From positions 1 through 38,209 of the forward strand of contig DGXZ01000056.1 in NCBI GenBank assembly GCA_002396485.1: DNA of 38,209 nucleotides, given 5' to 3'. Source of the stretch: Spartobacteria bacterium UBA5019 (GTDB lineage: Bacteria; Verrucomicrobiota; Verrucomicrobiia; Chthoniobacterales; Terrimicrobiaceae). This document shows positions 31,271-38,209 of the stretch, in pieces (positions within the stretch are counted from its first letter, which is position 1; the number at the start of each line of letters is the position of its first letter). The notes beneath the pieces are model-generated. The model made no database searches, was not told the DNA's origin, and saw only the letters and a list, made by a program, of their open reading frames with translations. Both the position numbers and the translations under genes were made by a program.

Positions 31271-31915
31271 TCAGCGGCTGAGGGTGAAGTTTACGGGAAC
31301 ATCCACCGTTCCTGCCATGGTCACGCCGCCGATTGTGCGGGGTTGGAATCTCCAGCTTTTGACTGCTCGCAGCGCGGCTTGGTCCAACACGCCGTAGCCG
31401 GAGCTTTTTTCGAGGGCGACACGGATTGGCAAACCATCGGCGGAGACTTCCACGCGCACGGTGACACGGCCTTTCCATCCAGCGCGCCTGGCTGTCTCTG
31501 GATAGGCAGGAGGCGTATTGCGGATCACCACGGGTTGCGGAACATTAGCCGTCTTAGCTGCTGCTACGAGTGTCTGGCGTTGCGTGGCGGGCTTTTTTTC
31601 GACTCTCTTGGGCTCGGGAGTTGGCTGGGGGGCGGTAACCTGCTCGCTCTGGTTGGTTGTGAGAATTTCTTCAGGTTCGGGAGGCGTTGGTTCCTCCGGC
31701 AGGGGCTCCGGTGTTGGCACAGGCTCGGAGGTTGGCTCCAGAAGGAGAGGTGCTTCCTCAATGATGAAAACTTCCGTTGTTTCTCCGCTTGCGAACGCGA
31801 TTTTTTGCGGACCCGAATGCACGAGGAAATTTCTCACGAGCAGAAAATGCGCAAGCGCCGAAATGCCCAGCAGCACAGGGAAAAGCCATGCCCGAAATCC
31901 CCAAGCCGCATCCAT
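31271..31915 (-). CDS. tonB: Energy-transducing protein TonB
   Basis: TonB spans the periplasm and transmits proton-motive energy from ExbB/ExbD to outer-membrane receptors. The protein (214 aa from ATG 31915, 219 from a GTG at 31930) has an N-terminal membrane anchor (WLFPVLLGISALAHFLLV). A Pro/Glu-rich periplasmic stretch follows (residues about 50-100: EPVPTPEPLPEEPTPPEPEE). The C-terminal TonB_C domain has PPAYPETARRAGWKGRVTVRVEVSADGLP, SSGYGVLDQAALRAVKSWRFQP and VDVPVNFTL. It is downstream of exbB-exbD with a dispersed repeat in between, and is the last gene of the operon before a palindromic terminator candidate. Confidence 0.94.
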   Translation of the reverse strand: MDAAWGFRAWLFPVLLGISALAHFLLVRNFLVHSGPQKIAFASGETTEVFIIEEAPLLLEPTSEPVPTPEPLPEEPTPPEPEEILTTNQSEQVTAPQPTPEPKRVEKKPATQRQTLVAAAKTANVPQPVVIRNTPPAYPETARRAGWKGRVTVRVEVSADGLPIRVALEKSSGYGVLDQAALRAVKSWRFQPRTIGGVTMAGTVDVPVNFTLSR

Positions 31916-31929
31916 TCCATTATTTTTCA

Positions 31930-31959
31930 CTCTGTGCTCTCTGTGTCCTCTGTGGTCAA
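31930..31959. repeat. Dispersed 'CTCTGTG...CCTCTGTGGTC' repeat, copy B
   Basis: This is an exact 30-bp match, inverted, to copy A at 3351-3380. It fills the gap between the exbD stop (31964) and tonB inside an operon. The GTG at 31928-31930 at its edge is a possible alternative tonB start. Location in short intergenic gaps is shared by all three copies. Confidence 0.85.
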
Positions 31960-31963
31960 AACA

Positions 31964-32371
31964 TCACGGTCTGCTCGCGCCGAGAGGTTCGTGAACCAGC
32001 TGAAACTGCTGCGCTCCAGCTCCGCGTGCCCGGCTCATGAGTTGGAGGAAAATCCCGTAATCCACTGTCTTGTCGCCTCGGAAATGCACGGTAGTCGTCG
32101 AGTTCTTCAGAAGTTCGATTTTCAGCAGATTCTCGAAGTCGACATCCTGCACAAGCGTTTCCGAGATGGAAATCCGGCCTTCCCCGTCGAGGGATACCAC
32201 CACCTTTGCCGACTCCGCGCTTTCTTTAGAAGACGCTTGCGGCAGCGTGAGGGGAACCGATGGGGGCATGAAGCTCGAGGTGAGCATGAAAAAAATCAGC
32301 AGCAAAAAAACGACATCGATCAACGGTGCCATATCGATCGAGAGCGTGGGGCGTTTTGGTCGGCTGAACAT
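31964..32371 (-). CDS. exbD: Biopolymer transport protein ExbD
   Basis: The 135-aa protein has one N-terminal membrane helix carrying the proton-handling Asp, in SIDMAPLIDVVFLLLIFFMLTSSF (the conserved D is in PLIDVVFLLL). A periplasmic domain follows (VPLTLPQASSKES, VVVSLDGEGRISISE, TTVHFRGDKTVDYGIFLQLMSRARGAG). With ExbB it forms the inner-membrane motor that energises TonB. It begins 6 bp after the exbB stop. The sequence is typical of the ExbD/TolR family. The neighbouring tonB and TonB-dependent receptor favour ExbD over TolR. Confidence 0.94.
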   Translation of the reverse strand: MFSRPKRPTLSIDMAPLIDVVFLLLIFFMLTSSFMPPSVPLTLPQASSKESAESAKVVVSLDGEGRISISETLVQDVDFENLLKIELLKNSTTTVHFRGDKTVDYGIFLQLMSRARGAGAQQFQLVHEPLGASRP

Positions 32372-32377
32372 GGCGAA

Positions 32378-33070
32378 TCAGGCTACGGAGTTCAGGTCGC
32401 GACCCGCTTCAGTTCGGAGCGGCATGGTTTTTCCGCTCACCGCGCAAACCGATGAACAAGTCGGCTGTAGGGCATCGTCCAGCGCCGTCACTGCGAGTTC
32501 CATGCGGCGCGCGATTTTGTCCGCGTGACTCTCATACGCATGGTAGGCGGCTATACAAGGGATCGCCACCACGAGGCCGAAGACGGTCGTGAGAAGGGCT
32601 TCCCAGATGCCCCCGGCGAGGTCTGAGGGTTTCGGGGCACCGGCAAGAGTTTCGATACTCGCGAATGCCACCACCATACCCAGCACCGTTCCGAGCAAGC
32701 CGACGAGTGGTGAAAGGTGTGCGATCGAGGCCAGGACGCGTAGGCGTTTTTCCACGGATTCCAGCACGAGTCTTCCCTCCCTCTTCACATTATCCACACG
32801 AATCTTGGCGGGGCGCTCCAGGTTTTCCAAATAAACTTGCACCACCCGAGCGACGGGATGGCGACTCGCTTTTGCCATTTGAAGCGCATCGCCTGTGCGT
32901 CCGGCCTCCATCTCGACGAGCACTCGATCAAGCCAACGATCCGGTCCGAAGCCATACGAGAGGTAAACCACCGCACGCTCGAGAATCACGGCCGCGCCCA
33001 CCACCGAAAAGGCCAGCAGCACCCACATCAGCTCACCACCTCGAATGAAATAGTCCATCAGTGTTTCCAT
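32378..33070 (-). CDS. exbB: MotA/TolQ/ExbB proton-channel family protein (ExbB)
   Basis: This protein (about 230 aa) has three membrane helices: the first near the start (LMWVLLAFSVVGAAVILERAVVYL) and two later ones in LASIAHLSPLVGLLGTVLGMVVAF and GIWEALLTTVFGLVVAIPCIAAYHAYE. The family motif S-P-L-x-G-L-L-G-T-V-x-G-M and the A-L-x-T-T-x-x-G-L-x-V-A-I-P helix are intact. Starts possible in frame are 33088, ATG 33070 and ATG 33058; ATG 33070 is chosen without a strong ribosome site to decide. It is the first gene of exbB-exbD-tonB and is transcribed away from the receptor gene, with two palindromic operators in between. Confidence 0.93.
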   Translation of the reverse strand: METLMDYFIRGGELMWVLLAFSVVGAAVILERAVVYLSYGFGPDRWLDRVLVEMEAGRTGDALQMAKASRHPVARVVQVYLENLERPAKIRVDNVKREGRLVLESVEKRLRVLASIAHLSPLVGLLGTVLGMVVAFASIETLAGAPKPSDLAGGIWEALLTTVFGLVVAIPCIAAYHAYESHADKIARRMELAVTALDDALQPTCSSVCAVSGKTMPLRTEAGRDLNSVA

Positions 33071-33115
33071 AGAGCCCGTTTTAAGCACAATAAAGTTGGT
33101 CTGTCATGTCGAAAA

Positions 33116-33130
33116 TGAGACGCAGTCTCA
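33116..33130. promoter_or_regulatory. Palindromic operator 1 (TGAGAC-N3-GTCTCA)
   Basis: This is a perfect 15-bp inverted repeat TGAGACGCAGTCTCA, preceded by AAAA and followed by AAAATAA. Its half sites are identical to those of the second operator 31 bp downstream. Its spacing and TGAGA...TCTCA edges resemble the 7-1-7 Fur box (TGAGAATNATTCTCA), so a metal-responsive repressor is the natural candidate for this TonB locus. The regulator itself is not in the window. Confidence 0.6.
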
Positions 33131-33146
33131 AAATAACACTTGCTAA

Positions 33147-33161
33147 TGAGACTCTGTCTCA
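33147..33161. promoter_or_regulatory. Palindromic operator 2 (TGAGAC-N3-GTCTCA)
   Basis: This second perfect 15-bp inverted repeat, TGAGACTCTGTCTCA, has the same arms as operator 1. A possible promoter for the receptor gene, TTGCTA (33140-33145), 17-bp spacer, TAAATC (33163-33168), would place this operator between -35 and -10, a standard repressor position. The promoter match is modest. The repeat itself is certain. Confidence 0.6.
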
Positions 33162-33179
33162 CTAAATCTGCGCGCCGAA

Positions 33180-35375
33180 ATGCAAAAAAACCATCTCATG
33201 AATCGGAAGGTTGGGGCCGCGATCTGGATTGCGGCATCGACCATGGGGACGCTCTTCTCTCAGGGCACAGTGCAACAAATGGAGGAAGTCGAAGTGCGCG
33301 CCGATTACGACCGTGAGGTCAACGGCGCCTTTTTGCCGGATGTCGATGGCACAAAAATCCACGCTGGGAAAAAGACCTCGAATATCGATTTGGAGCAGAT
33401 TCCGGACATCAGCATGGACAACTACCGGCAGGTCATTTCCAAAACGCCGGGTCTCGTTCTCGCCGAGGAAAACACGCCGCTGCTGAGCATCGGATATCGC
33501 GGTTACGATCCACACCGGACGCAGTTTTTTCAAGTCTTGGAGGATGGCATTCCGATCCATGCGGACATGGTGGGATATCCCGAGGCCTACTACACGCCGC
33601 CCCTTGATGCCGTGGAGAGCGTCGAGGTGGTAAGAGGTGGCGCCGCTCTCATGTATGGTCCGCAACCCGCCGGCGCGATTAATTTTGTGATGAAAAAACC
33701 GCCGCTGGACACGCCATTCACCATCGAGTCCACAAACATTCTCGGTAGTTTTGACATGTATTCGAATTTCACCTCCTTCGGCGGCACGCTCGGGAAGTTC
33801 GGCTACTACGGCTACTACGGCTACTACGGCTACTATGATCACCAGCAAACAGACGGCTTCCGCGAGGCGAACAGCGACTTTTTTCTCAACGCCTGGGGCG
33901 GCACATTCGCTCTCGATGCCACAGGCCCCGTGCGCTGGTATTTGAATGCCACGGCGTATGACGAAACCCATGGCGAACCCGGCGGACTCACGCTGGAAAG
34001 TGGTCCCAACGCTGTCAACTATGACACCAACCGCGACGGCACCTCGCGCTTCTTTGACCGCATGCGGGTGAGCCGCTACGCCGTTTCGGTCATCAACGAG
34101 TGGGATATCTCGGACCGCACGCTCTTCACCTTCCGCACATGGTTCGACTACTACCTGCGCTTCAGCCGCCGTCAGAACGGTGGCGGCTTCGGCACGCTGC
34201 CCACCGGTCCGAAAGCACAAACCAACCAGCTCGAGAACCAGCAATTCTACACCTACGGCGCCGAGCCGCGCTTGAGCCATAATTGGGACTGGCTTGGAAA
34301 CACCCACACCCTCACCGGTGGCATGATGTTTTACTACGACTGGTCGCCGCGCGTGGATCAGACCGGCAACTCGCCCACGGCTATGACCGGCAGCACGGTG
34401 AACCAAAGCAACCGCGAGAGCGTTTACTACAGCCTCTTCGTCGAGAATCTCTTTCAGTTCGGCAGCTTCTCGATCACTCCCGGATTCCGTTTCGAGAACA
34501 TCTGGCAAAGCGTGCGCGAGCTTGTGAACAAATCCTCCTTCCAAACCGGCAAGCCTCTCCAGGACGAGATAACTTACAATTTCGCCCCGCTCTTCGGCCT
34601 CGGCCTCGAATACGACTTCACGCCCGAGGTGGCTGTTTACGCCAATGTCTCGCAGGCCTACCGTCCGCCGATCTTCACGCAGGCCGTGCCCACCTCGCCG
34701 AATGTTGCCGTCGTCGGCAATCTGCAGGAAAGCAACATCGTGAACTACGAAATCGGCTTCCAAGGCGAACCTGTCGATTGGATCACGTGGGACACCAGTG
34801 TTTTCCTCATCGACAACTCCGACCAGATCGGCTCCCGCGCCGTGAATGATGGCCAGATCACGACCGTGATCGAAAACTCCGGCCGCTCCATTGTCTATGG
34901 ATGGGACCTCTACACGGAAGTCGACTTCGTGGGTGCCGCCAACGCCGCCTGGAACAAAGACGACGGCAAGGGCTGGGTGGACCGCTACGGCTCCATTTCA
35001 GCCTACACCGCGCTCACCCTGCAAAATGGACAATTCATCAACGGCCCGAACGACGGAAAAACTCCGCAGTATCTCTCCGACTACATCCTCCGTCTCGGCC
35101 TCACCTACAACTGGCGCGACCGCATTAAAGCGGCCTTCATGGGCAACTTCATGGGCTCCACTTACGCCGCCGACAACAACACCGCCAACCGCTTCATCCC
35201 CGCCTACAATGTCTGGGACCTCACCGTCGAAGCCAAGGTCTACAAAGACACCGTGAGCGTCATCGCCGGCGTGAACAATGTCTTCAACAAAGATTACTAC
35301 GCCCGCATCCGCGCCGACGGCATCGACCCCGCCGCGCCTCGCAATTGGTATGCCGGTGTGAAAGTCGAATTTTAA
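33180..35375 (+). CDS. TonB-dependent outer-membrane receptor (FecA-like siderophore/iron-chelate type)
   Basis: This 731-aa outer-membrane transporter has an N-terminal signal peptide (NRKVGAAIWIAASTMGTLFSQ). A putative TonB box lies around QQMEEVEVRA. The plug domain (about 60-190) has ISKTPGLVLAEEN, LLSIGYRGYDPHRTQFFQVLEDGIPI, VESVEVVRGGAALMYGPQPAGAINFVMK. The beta-barrel follows, with typical late strands VYANVSQAYRPPIF, NYEIGFQG and VIAGVNNVFNKDYYARIR, and the terminal aromatic WYAGVKVEF. Plug features resemble the iron-dicitrate receptor FecA, but the ligand is not established. The start is ATG 33180; ATG 33198 is a plausible alternative. A 9-bp tandem repeat lies inside an early barrel strand. 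It is transcribed divergently from exbB-exbD-tonB and likely co-regulated. Confidence 0.93.
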   Translation: MQKNHLMNRKVGAAIWIAASTMGTLFSQGTVQQMEEVEVRADYDREVNGAFLPDVDGTKIHAGKKTSNIDLEQIPDISMDNYRQVISKTPGLVLAEENTPLLSIGYRGYDPHRTQFFQVLEDGIPIHADMVGYPEAYYTPPLDAVESVEVVRGGAALMYGPQPAGAINFVMKKPPLDTPFTIESTNILGSFDMYSNFTSFGGTLGKFGYYGYYGYYGYYDHQQTDGFREANSDFFLNAWGGTFALDATGPVRWYLNATAYDETHGEPGGLTLESGPNAVNYDTNRDGTSRFFDRMRVSRYAVSVINEWDISDRTLFTFRTWFDYYLRFSRRQNGGGFGTLPTGPKAQTNQLENQQFYTYGAEPRLSHNWDWLGNTHTLTGGMMFYYDWSPRVDQTGNSPTAMTGSTVNQSNRESVYYSLFVENLFQFGSFSITPGFRFENIWQSVRELVNKSSFQTGKPLQDEITYNFAPLFGLGLEYDFTPEVAVYANVSQAYRPPIFTQAVPTSPNVAVVGNLQESNIVNYEIGFQGEPVDWITWDTSVFLIDNSDQIGSRAVNDGQITTVIENSGRSIVYGWDLYTEVDFVGAANAAWNKDDGKGWVDRYGSISAYTALTLQNGQFINGPNDGKTPQYLSDYILRLGLTYNWRDRIKAAFMGNFMGSTYAADNNTANRFIPAYNVWDLTVEAKVYKDTVSVIAGVNNVFNKDYYARIRADGIDPAAPRNWYAGVKVEF
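33801..33836 (+). repeat. Four-copy 9-bp tandem repeat inside the receptor gene
   Basis: The unit GGCTACTAC is repeated four times in frame; the last copy ends TAT. It encodes Gly-Tyr-Tyr x4 (FGYYGYYGYYGYYDH) in an early barrel strand/loop. Because the unit is three codons, slippage would change loop length without breaking the frame. Confidence 0.95.
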
Positions 35376-35424
35376 AAGTTGGGAGAGGTTTTTAGACAGA
35401 ATGAACAAAATGAAAAAAATCCCC

Positions 35425-35453
35425 CTCTGTGTCCTACATGTCCTCCGTGGCCA
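35425..35453. repeat. Dispersed repeat, diverged copy C
   Basis: The segment starting CTCTGTGTCC and ending TCCTCCGTGGCCA has the same word structure as copies A and B but with several substitutions and a rearranged centre. It lies between the receptor stop and the FAH-family pseudogene, again intergenic. Confidence 0.55.
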
Positions 35454-35495
35454 GTTGAAATTCATCAAACGCCACCGGACTGCTCCACACCGCTA

Positions 35496-36288
35496 ATGAA
35501 AATCATCCGCTACACCGACAAAGAAAATGCCATCCACTACGCCATACAGCACGCTGATGGTCGCGCAGAGCGTCTCGAGGGTTGTATCTACGAAAATCCC
35601 AAGCCTTCCGGCGAGTTGGCGGATGTCGCCAAACTGCTCGCTCCTGTCGAGCCCAAGACGATTTTTTGCATAGGCCTCAACTGAAAAGACCGGCTCGCGG
35701 ATTCCCGGCCATCCTGTGCTTTTCATGAAGTCACCCGGCGCCTTGCAGCATCTGGGCGACCCCATAGAGATTCCCACAGCCCTCGCCAGCCACCAGGTCG
35801 ACTACGAATGCGAACTCGCCATCGTCATTGGGAAAAAATGCAAGAACGCCACACGAGCCACCGCTCTCGATTTCGTGCTCGGCTATACCTGTGCGAATGA
35901 TGTCAGTGCCCGCGATTGGCAGAAGGATTTCGGCGGCAGCCAATGGTGTCGTGGAAAAACCTTCGACACCTTCGCGCCGCTCGGGCCCTGCCTTGTGACG
36001 CCGGATGAAATTCCAAATCCCAACGAGCTTGGCATCCGCACGATTCTCAACAGCGAGGCCGTGCAGGACTGGAATACCAACGATATGATCTTCGATGTCC
36101 CCGCGATCATCGAGTTTCTCAGCGGCAGCACCACGCTCCTGCCAGGATTCGTCATCCTCACCGGCACCCCTCACGGAGTCGGCATGGCGTCCAATCCGCC
36201 CCGCCGGCTCAAGCCCGGCGACACCGTGAGTATCGAAATAGACGGCATCGGCACGCTCACCAACTCCGTCATCCAAGAGCCCAGCTAA
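35496..36288 (+). pseudogene. Fumarylacetoacetate-hydrolase family protein, frameshifted
   Basis: The gene starts at ATG 35496 (MKIIRYTDKENAIHYAIQ) and reads to KTIFCIGLN, then hits TGA at 35682. In the next frame, homology resumes at once as TEKTGSRIPGHPVLFMKSPG and continues to the normal end (DYECELAIVIGKKCKNATRA, GYTCANDVSARDWQ, ILTGTPHGVGMASNPP). Intact relatives read G-L-N-Y-x-x-H-A-E-x-T-G, so about 14 nt encoding Tyr-x-x-His-Ala have been lost at 35681/35682. The lost stretch carries the histidine of the catalytic His-Glu pair. Everything else, including the metal-binding Glu/Asp region, looks well preserved, so the loss is recent or an error in the sequence. The family hydrolyses C-C bonds in acylpyruvates and related compounds. 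Confidence 0.85.
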
Positions 36289-36319
36289 TCAGCCAATAAA
36301 AAAAATAAAAAAAATCCCC

Positions 36320-36347
36320 TTGCATCCTAAAGTCGTCGCGCTAAATT
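36320..36347 (+). promoter_or_regulatory. Probable promoter of tRNA-fMet
   Basis: TTGCAT (36320-36325), a 16-bp spacer and TAAATT (36342-36347) stand directly upstream of the tRNA, after an A-rich tract. Transcription would begin close to 36354, a few bases before the tRNA 5' end. Match quality is fair; the position is convincing. Confidence 0.5.
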
Positions 36348-36360
36348 GAAATCTTTAAAT

Positions 36361-36435
<75 letters not shown>

Positions 36436-36437
<2 letters not shown>

Positions 36438-36483
36438 AATTGTTTGAGGCCTGCCAGCTTGCTGGCAGGCCTCAAACAATTTG
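36436..36483. terminator. 22-bp-stem hairpin directly after tRNA-fMet
   Basis: Arms 36436-36457 (CAAATTGTTTGAGGCCTGCC AG) and 36462-36483 are perfectly complementary, with the loop CTTG. The left arm starts inside the tRNA CCA end. There is no T-run after it, so it may act as a terminator/processing hairpin rather than a classical intrinsic terminator. The pairing is certain; the function is inferred from position. Confidence 0.6.
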
Positions 36484-36501
36484 TGGCCTTGCAGGATTTG
36501 G

Positions 36502-36524
36502 GAGGAGCGAAGCGACGGCTCCTC
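36502..36524. repeat. Small hairpin with loop motif GAAGCGACG
   Basis: GAGGAGC (36502-36508) pairs with GCTCCTC (36518-36524) around a 9-nt loop. The 14-mer GAGCGAAGCGACGG within it (36505-36518) recurs with one change at 37587-37600. Both lie where base composition shifts. Confidence 0.6.
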
Positions 36525-36534
36525 TCCCCGCCAC
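36520..36534 (+). repeat. 15-bp direct copy of the tRNA-fMet 3' end
   Basis: TCCTCTCCCCGCCAC here repeats 36421-36435, the T-arm/acceptor end of the tRNA, exactly 99 bp downstream and in the same orientation. Short duplications of a tRNA 3' end are the usual footprint of site-specific integration, but no integrase is seen. Microhomology-driven misassembly is equally possible. Confidence 0.75.
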
Positions 36535-36629
36535 TCGATGAACGTTTCATTGCTCCTACGTTGACGTCGCGCCTACCGTGGCTTGGGCGAAAAGTGTGTT
36601 CCCGGGTTGGGGCGCGACAGAATTGGGGG

Positions 36630-37484
36630 ATGACTGTTGATGGGCCTCTCTTTGCCTCGGTGTGCGATGCGCGCGGCATCGACCTTGCGTACGAGATCGC
36701 AGTGCCGAGTGATGACGGCATCGATGGTGTTCCGCTCGTCTGGGGTCACGGACTCTTGTCGTCTCGCGTCACAGACGATCGCACGCGCCTCGTCGACTTC
36801 GGTGCCCTCCGAGCGCGACGGCGAGTCGTCCGCTACGACGCTGTCGGCCACGGCAGTTCGGCACCTGCGGACGACATCGCCCGCTACCGCTGGACCGAAC
36901 TGGCGGACGATCAGCTCGCGCTCGTCGCACACCTCGCTGTCGACCGCTACATCGCCAGCGGTGAGTCCATGGGGGCGGCCACTGCGTTACTCGCAGCGAT
37001 GAAGGCTCCGGAGCGCGTCGCGGGACTGGTGCTGGTGACACCACCGTGCGCGTGGCATACCCGTCCTGCGCAGGCCACGACCTACCTTCAGGGCGCTCAA
37101 CTGATCGACGACGGCCACATGGCGGCACTGGCCGAGTTCATCGCTGGGGCACCGCCGCCGGGACCATTCGTGGGCGATCCGACTTGGCCGACACGAGCCG
37201 CAGCAGCGGCAGACGCGCTTGTCTCGCAACAGGCAGTAGTGAGCGCTGAAGTTCTGCGCGGCGCAGCGAACAGTGATCTGCCCCTCCCAGTCGATCTCGC
37301 CGAGCGGCTTACCATGCCAACGCTGATCCTGTGTTGGACCGACGACGACGGGCATCCAGTATCCACCGGTGAGGCATTGGCCGCAGCGATCACAGGGGCG
37401 CGGCTCGTGGTCTCGTCGCGTGCCTCGGAGGTCGCGGACTGGAGCGCGCAGATCGCAGACTTCGTGGAGTCAATCGATCCGTGA
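36630..37484 (+). CDS. Alpha/beta-fold hydrolase (actinobacterial-looking)
   Basis: The 284-aa protein has the alpha/beta-hydrolase layout: oxyanion-side VWGHGLLSSR (H40-G41), RVVRYDAVGHGSSAPA, the nucleophile elbow GESMG (Ser113) and a late acid position in CWTDDDGHPVS. The usual C-terminal catalytic histidine is not apparent; the stretch reads SSRASEVADWSAQIADFV, with Ser-Glu where His is expected. It may therefore be a divergent subfamily or a non-hydrolase. ATG 36630 follows a GGGGGA ribosome-like stretch. The codon use is richer in G+C, with more Asp, Ala and Arg, than the chromosome to the left. The substrate is unknown. Confidence 0.8.
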   Translation: MTVDGPLFASVCDARGIDLAYEIAVPSDDGIDGVPLVWGHGLLSSRVTDDRTRLVDFGALRARRRVVRYDAVGHGSSAPADDIARYRWTELADDQLALVAHLAVDRYIASGESMGAATALLAAMKAPERVAGLVLVTPPCAWHTRPAQATTYLQGAQLIDDGHMAALAEFIAGAPPPGPFVGDPTWPTRAAAAADALVSQQAVVSAEVLRGAANSDLPLPVDLAERLTMPTLILCWTDDDGHPVSTGEALAAAITGARLVVSSRASEVADWSAQIADFVESIDP

Positions 37485-37604
37485 ACCGACTCGTCCACTG
37501 TCCACTCCGATGCCCGTCGGTGGACGCGGACAACACGATGAGCACCAGCGGAACCCTACTGGCACCTATGAAAGCGCTCCTCGGGGGAACGAAGCGACGG
37601 TTAC

Positions 37605-38209
37605 TTACTGGGTGCAGTCGACGCAGTAGTTGTCGGCCTCGGGAGTTCCATTCATGAACGCGGTGAACCAATCAACAAATCGCACCCCGTTCATTTCTTC
37701 GGTGTAGAACTGGGCGCGCCCTGCAATGGTGTGATCGTCGCCTGGCGAAATCCAGTTGGCAACGTTCACTCCTGTTGCTTCGACTTTTGATTCATTGGTG
37801 CGCATGACCGAGACCAAGTCCTCAGGGGAAAGACCAGCCATGCGGGCAAAGCTTGAAAGCACACTGTCAAAAGCAAAGTCATGTCGAGCAAATGTGATCT
37901 TTGGGTTATGTTCAGCGGCTTTGATGAATGTGTAAGCCGGAGTGAATTTGTCAACGGTGAGTCCATCCATTTCTGGCCAATCGGGAAGTGTTTCAAGCGT
38001 GCCCCAGTTGCCAACAACGAATCCCATCGCATCGGGTACTGCGCCCGAACTATCGGCAAAGACTTTGAGATCGGCATTTGGTAATTGATCTCCGGCCATT
38101 GCTGCAAACACTGGGGTTGGGAACGAACCAGCGCTAGAGCCTGCAACAACTAACTGTGCGGTGTCGGGGAAACGTTTGATCATTGTGTCAAGGGCGTTTG
38201 AAGCATTAA
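37605..38209 (-). CDS. Pectinacetylesterase/Notum-like hydrolase, N-terminus cut by window end
   Basis: The frame is open through the right edge; the first visible residues are NASNALDTMIKRFPD, so the start lies outside and ATG 38183 is internal. The visible part has the serine-hydrolase elbow VVAGSSAGSFPTP (G-x-S-x-G), VFADSSGAVPD and a later ISPGDDHTI with the likely Asp-His pair. It ends ADNYCVDCTQ with two cysteines. This pattern fits the PAE/Notum carboxylesterase family. The base composition is clearly lower in G+C than the adjacent alpha/beta hydrolase, and the two genes face each other. It may come from a third genomic source. Confidence 0.7.
   Translation of the reverse strand, partial: NASNALDTMIKRFPDTAQLVVAGSSAGSFPTPVFAAMAGDQLPNADLKVFADSSGAVPDAMGFVVGNWGTLETLPDWPEMDGLTVDKFTPAYTFIKAAEHNPKITFARHDFAFDSVLSSFARMAGLSPEDLVSVMRTNESKVEATGVNVANWISPGDDHTIAGRAQFYTEEMNGVRFVDWFTAFMNGTPEADNYCVDCTQ

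Noticed and set aside
33801..33836. CRISPR-like periodic repeat
   Set aside because: The units are 9 bp, contiguous and coding with no spacers; this is a tandem codon repeat. No cas genes or CRISPR arrays were seen anywhere in the window.
33162..34763. 533-aa minus-strand open frame
   Set aside because: It lies entirely antisense to the TonB-dependent receptor, is Val/Gly/Ala/Glu-rich, and shows no family motif.

Overview
The window reads as a piece of a Gram-negative chromosome, most likely from a Verrucomicrobiota-like bacterium. This is an inference from content; there is no rRNA or other decisive marker. The supporting signs are lipid A/LPS and TonB genes, a GYF_2-type membrane protein opening with MIHINRD, Rho with a basic Pro/Ala-rich N-terminus, and dispersed 'CTCTGTG...CTCTGTGG' repeats between genes. 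Nearly all of positions 541-36437 is densely packed housekeeping sequence with many 4-bp stop/start overlaps.

Layout. 541-4056 (+): fabV (enoyl-ACP reductase), purH and a CoaB-like protein, whose 3' end overlaps the convergent pair thiH-thiS (-). 5488-10069: a small lipoprotein, a bifunctional-nuclease family protein, a MauE-like membrane protein and folP (-). These are followed by a phosphotransacetylase split into two genes (+), catalytic half first and BioD-like/DRTGG half second. 10076-13151: purK (-) diverges from a fused lipid A acyltransferase-heptosyltransferase (+). 13316-19813 (-): a six-gene run hemL-carA-FHA protein-lysS-amidase-murI. 19929-25070 (+): lipA-rlmH, then a GT4 glycosyltransferase with a C-terminal extra domain and an overlapping GH130 gene. 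25076-31178: a GYF_2 membrane protein (-), then rho, a DEAD-box helicase with a DEVD motif, infA and a compact Hsp70 (+). 31271-35375: tonB-exbD-exbB (-) diverging from a TonB-dependent receptor (+), with two identical-type palindromic operators between them. 35496-36437: a frameshifted fumarylacetoacetate-hydrolase pseudogene and an initiator tRNA-fMet.

Past the tRNA (about 36485 onward) the sequence changes character. A GC-rich alpha/beta hydrolase and a lower-GC truncated pectinacetylesterase-like gene look actinobacterial. The tRNA 3' end is partly duplicated there, and a 14-bp motif recurs at both composition changes. This is either a chimeric assembly or acquired DNA at a tRNA site, and sequence reading alone cannot decide.

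The points most worth a second look are: the acyltransferase-heptosyltransferase fusion, the split and order-inverted phosphotransacetylase, the tandem operators in the TonB locus, the GT4-GH130 pair, the mosaic end after tRNA-fMet, and the 14-nt deletion that removes the catalytic histidine of the FAH-family gene.
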